Source: Pseudomonas sp. (GTDB lineage: Bacteria > Pseudomonadota > Gammaproteobacteria > Pseudomonadales > Pseudomonadaceae). Taken from it: DNA of 6,045 bases. The notes below the pieces were generated by a model. The model saw only the letters and a program-made list of their open reading frames with translations. It was not told the origin of the DNA and ran no database searches. Made by a program: the position numbers and the translations under genes. Positions 6,023-6,045 of the stretch are shown in pieces. The stretch covers positions 2,266 through 8,310 of the forward strand of contig DQGF01000584.1 of the NCBI GenBank assembly GCA_003525045.1. The letters run 5' to 3'. The stretch's first letter is position 1; each line of letters opens with the position of its first letter.

Positions 6023-6045
6023 ATGAATTGATGGCGTACACCCTG

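Noticed and set aside
5317..6026. Minus-strand frame 5317-5856 and plus-strand frame 5550-6026 overlapping the PAP2 gene
   Set aside because: Both are alternative-frame shadows. The second runs into the REP element and ends with repeat-derived residues.

Overview
The window is chromosomal DNA from a Pseudomonas of the fluorescens/putida type. I infer this from the high GC content, the codon use, the close resemblance of the chemoreceptor to my memory of P. putida McpS, and three intergenic palindromes built from the typical Pseudomonas REP words (GTGGGAGCG..., GATCGCAGCC...). All proteins look like core or soft-core genes. I see no intact mobile element, phage, CRISPR array, tRNA or rRNA.

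Layout. (1) Bases 1-264 are the C-terminal STAS tail of a SulP-family anion transporter. (2) An 83-bp spacer with two overlapping inverted repeats leads into a complete D-aminoacylase gene (348-1805, +). (3) Immediately after its stop lies a short degenerate reading frame (1811-2013) that looks like a frameshifted, start-less relic of a FitA-type ribbon-helix-helix antitoxin with no toxin partner. (4) A REP pair (2042-2110) separates this from the convergent chemoreceptor gene (2137-4056, -), a 639-residue McpS-like receptor with a helical bimodular (HBM) sensor. (5) The divergent control region 4057-4375 holds, in order, a FliA (sigma-28) type promoter pointing at the chemoreceptor, a second kind of REP palindrome, and a ColR-type response-regulator box pointing right. 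(6) Two genes overlapping by four bases (4376-5044 and 5041-5904, +) encode a membrane-anchored histidine phosphatase and a PAP2-type membrane phosphatase. (7) A REP pair (5933-6022) closes the window.

How the genes work together. The window holds largely independent units: anion uptake, salvage of N-acyl-D-amino acids, chemotaxis, and a two-gene envelope-phosphatase operon. The most informative part is the 4057-4375 control region. It appears to place a motility gene under FliA on one side and an envelope-remodelling phosphatase pair under the ColR (or PmrA-like) stress regulator on the other, with a REP element between them. No wholly new system is evident. The regulatory sites and the antitoxin relic are the observations most worth checking.
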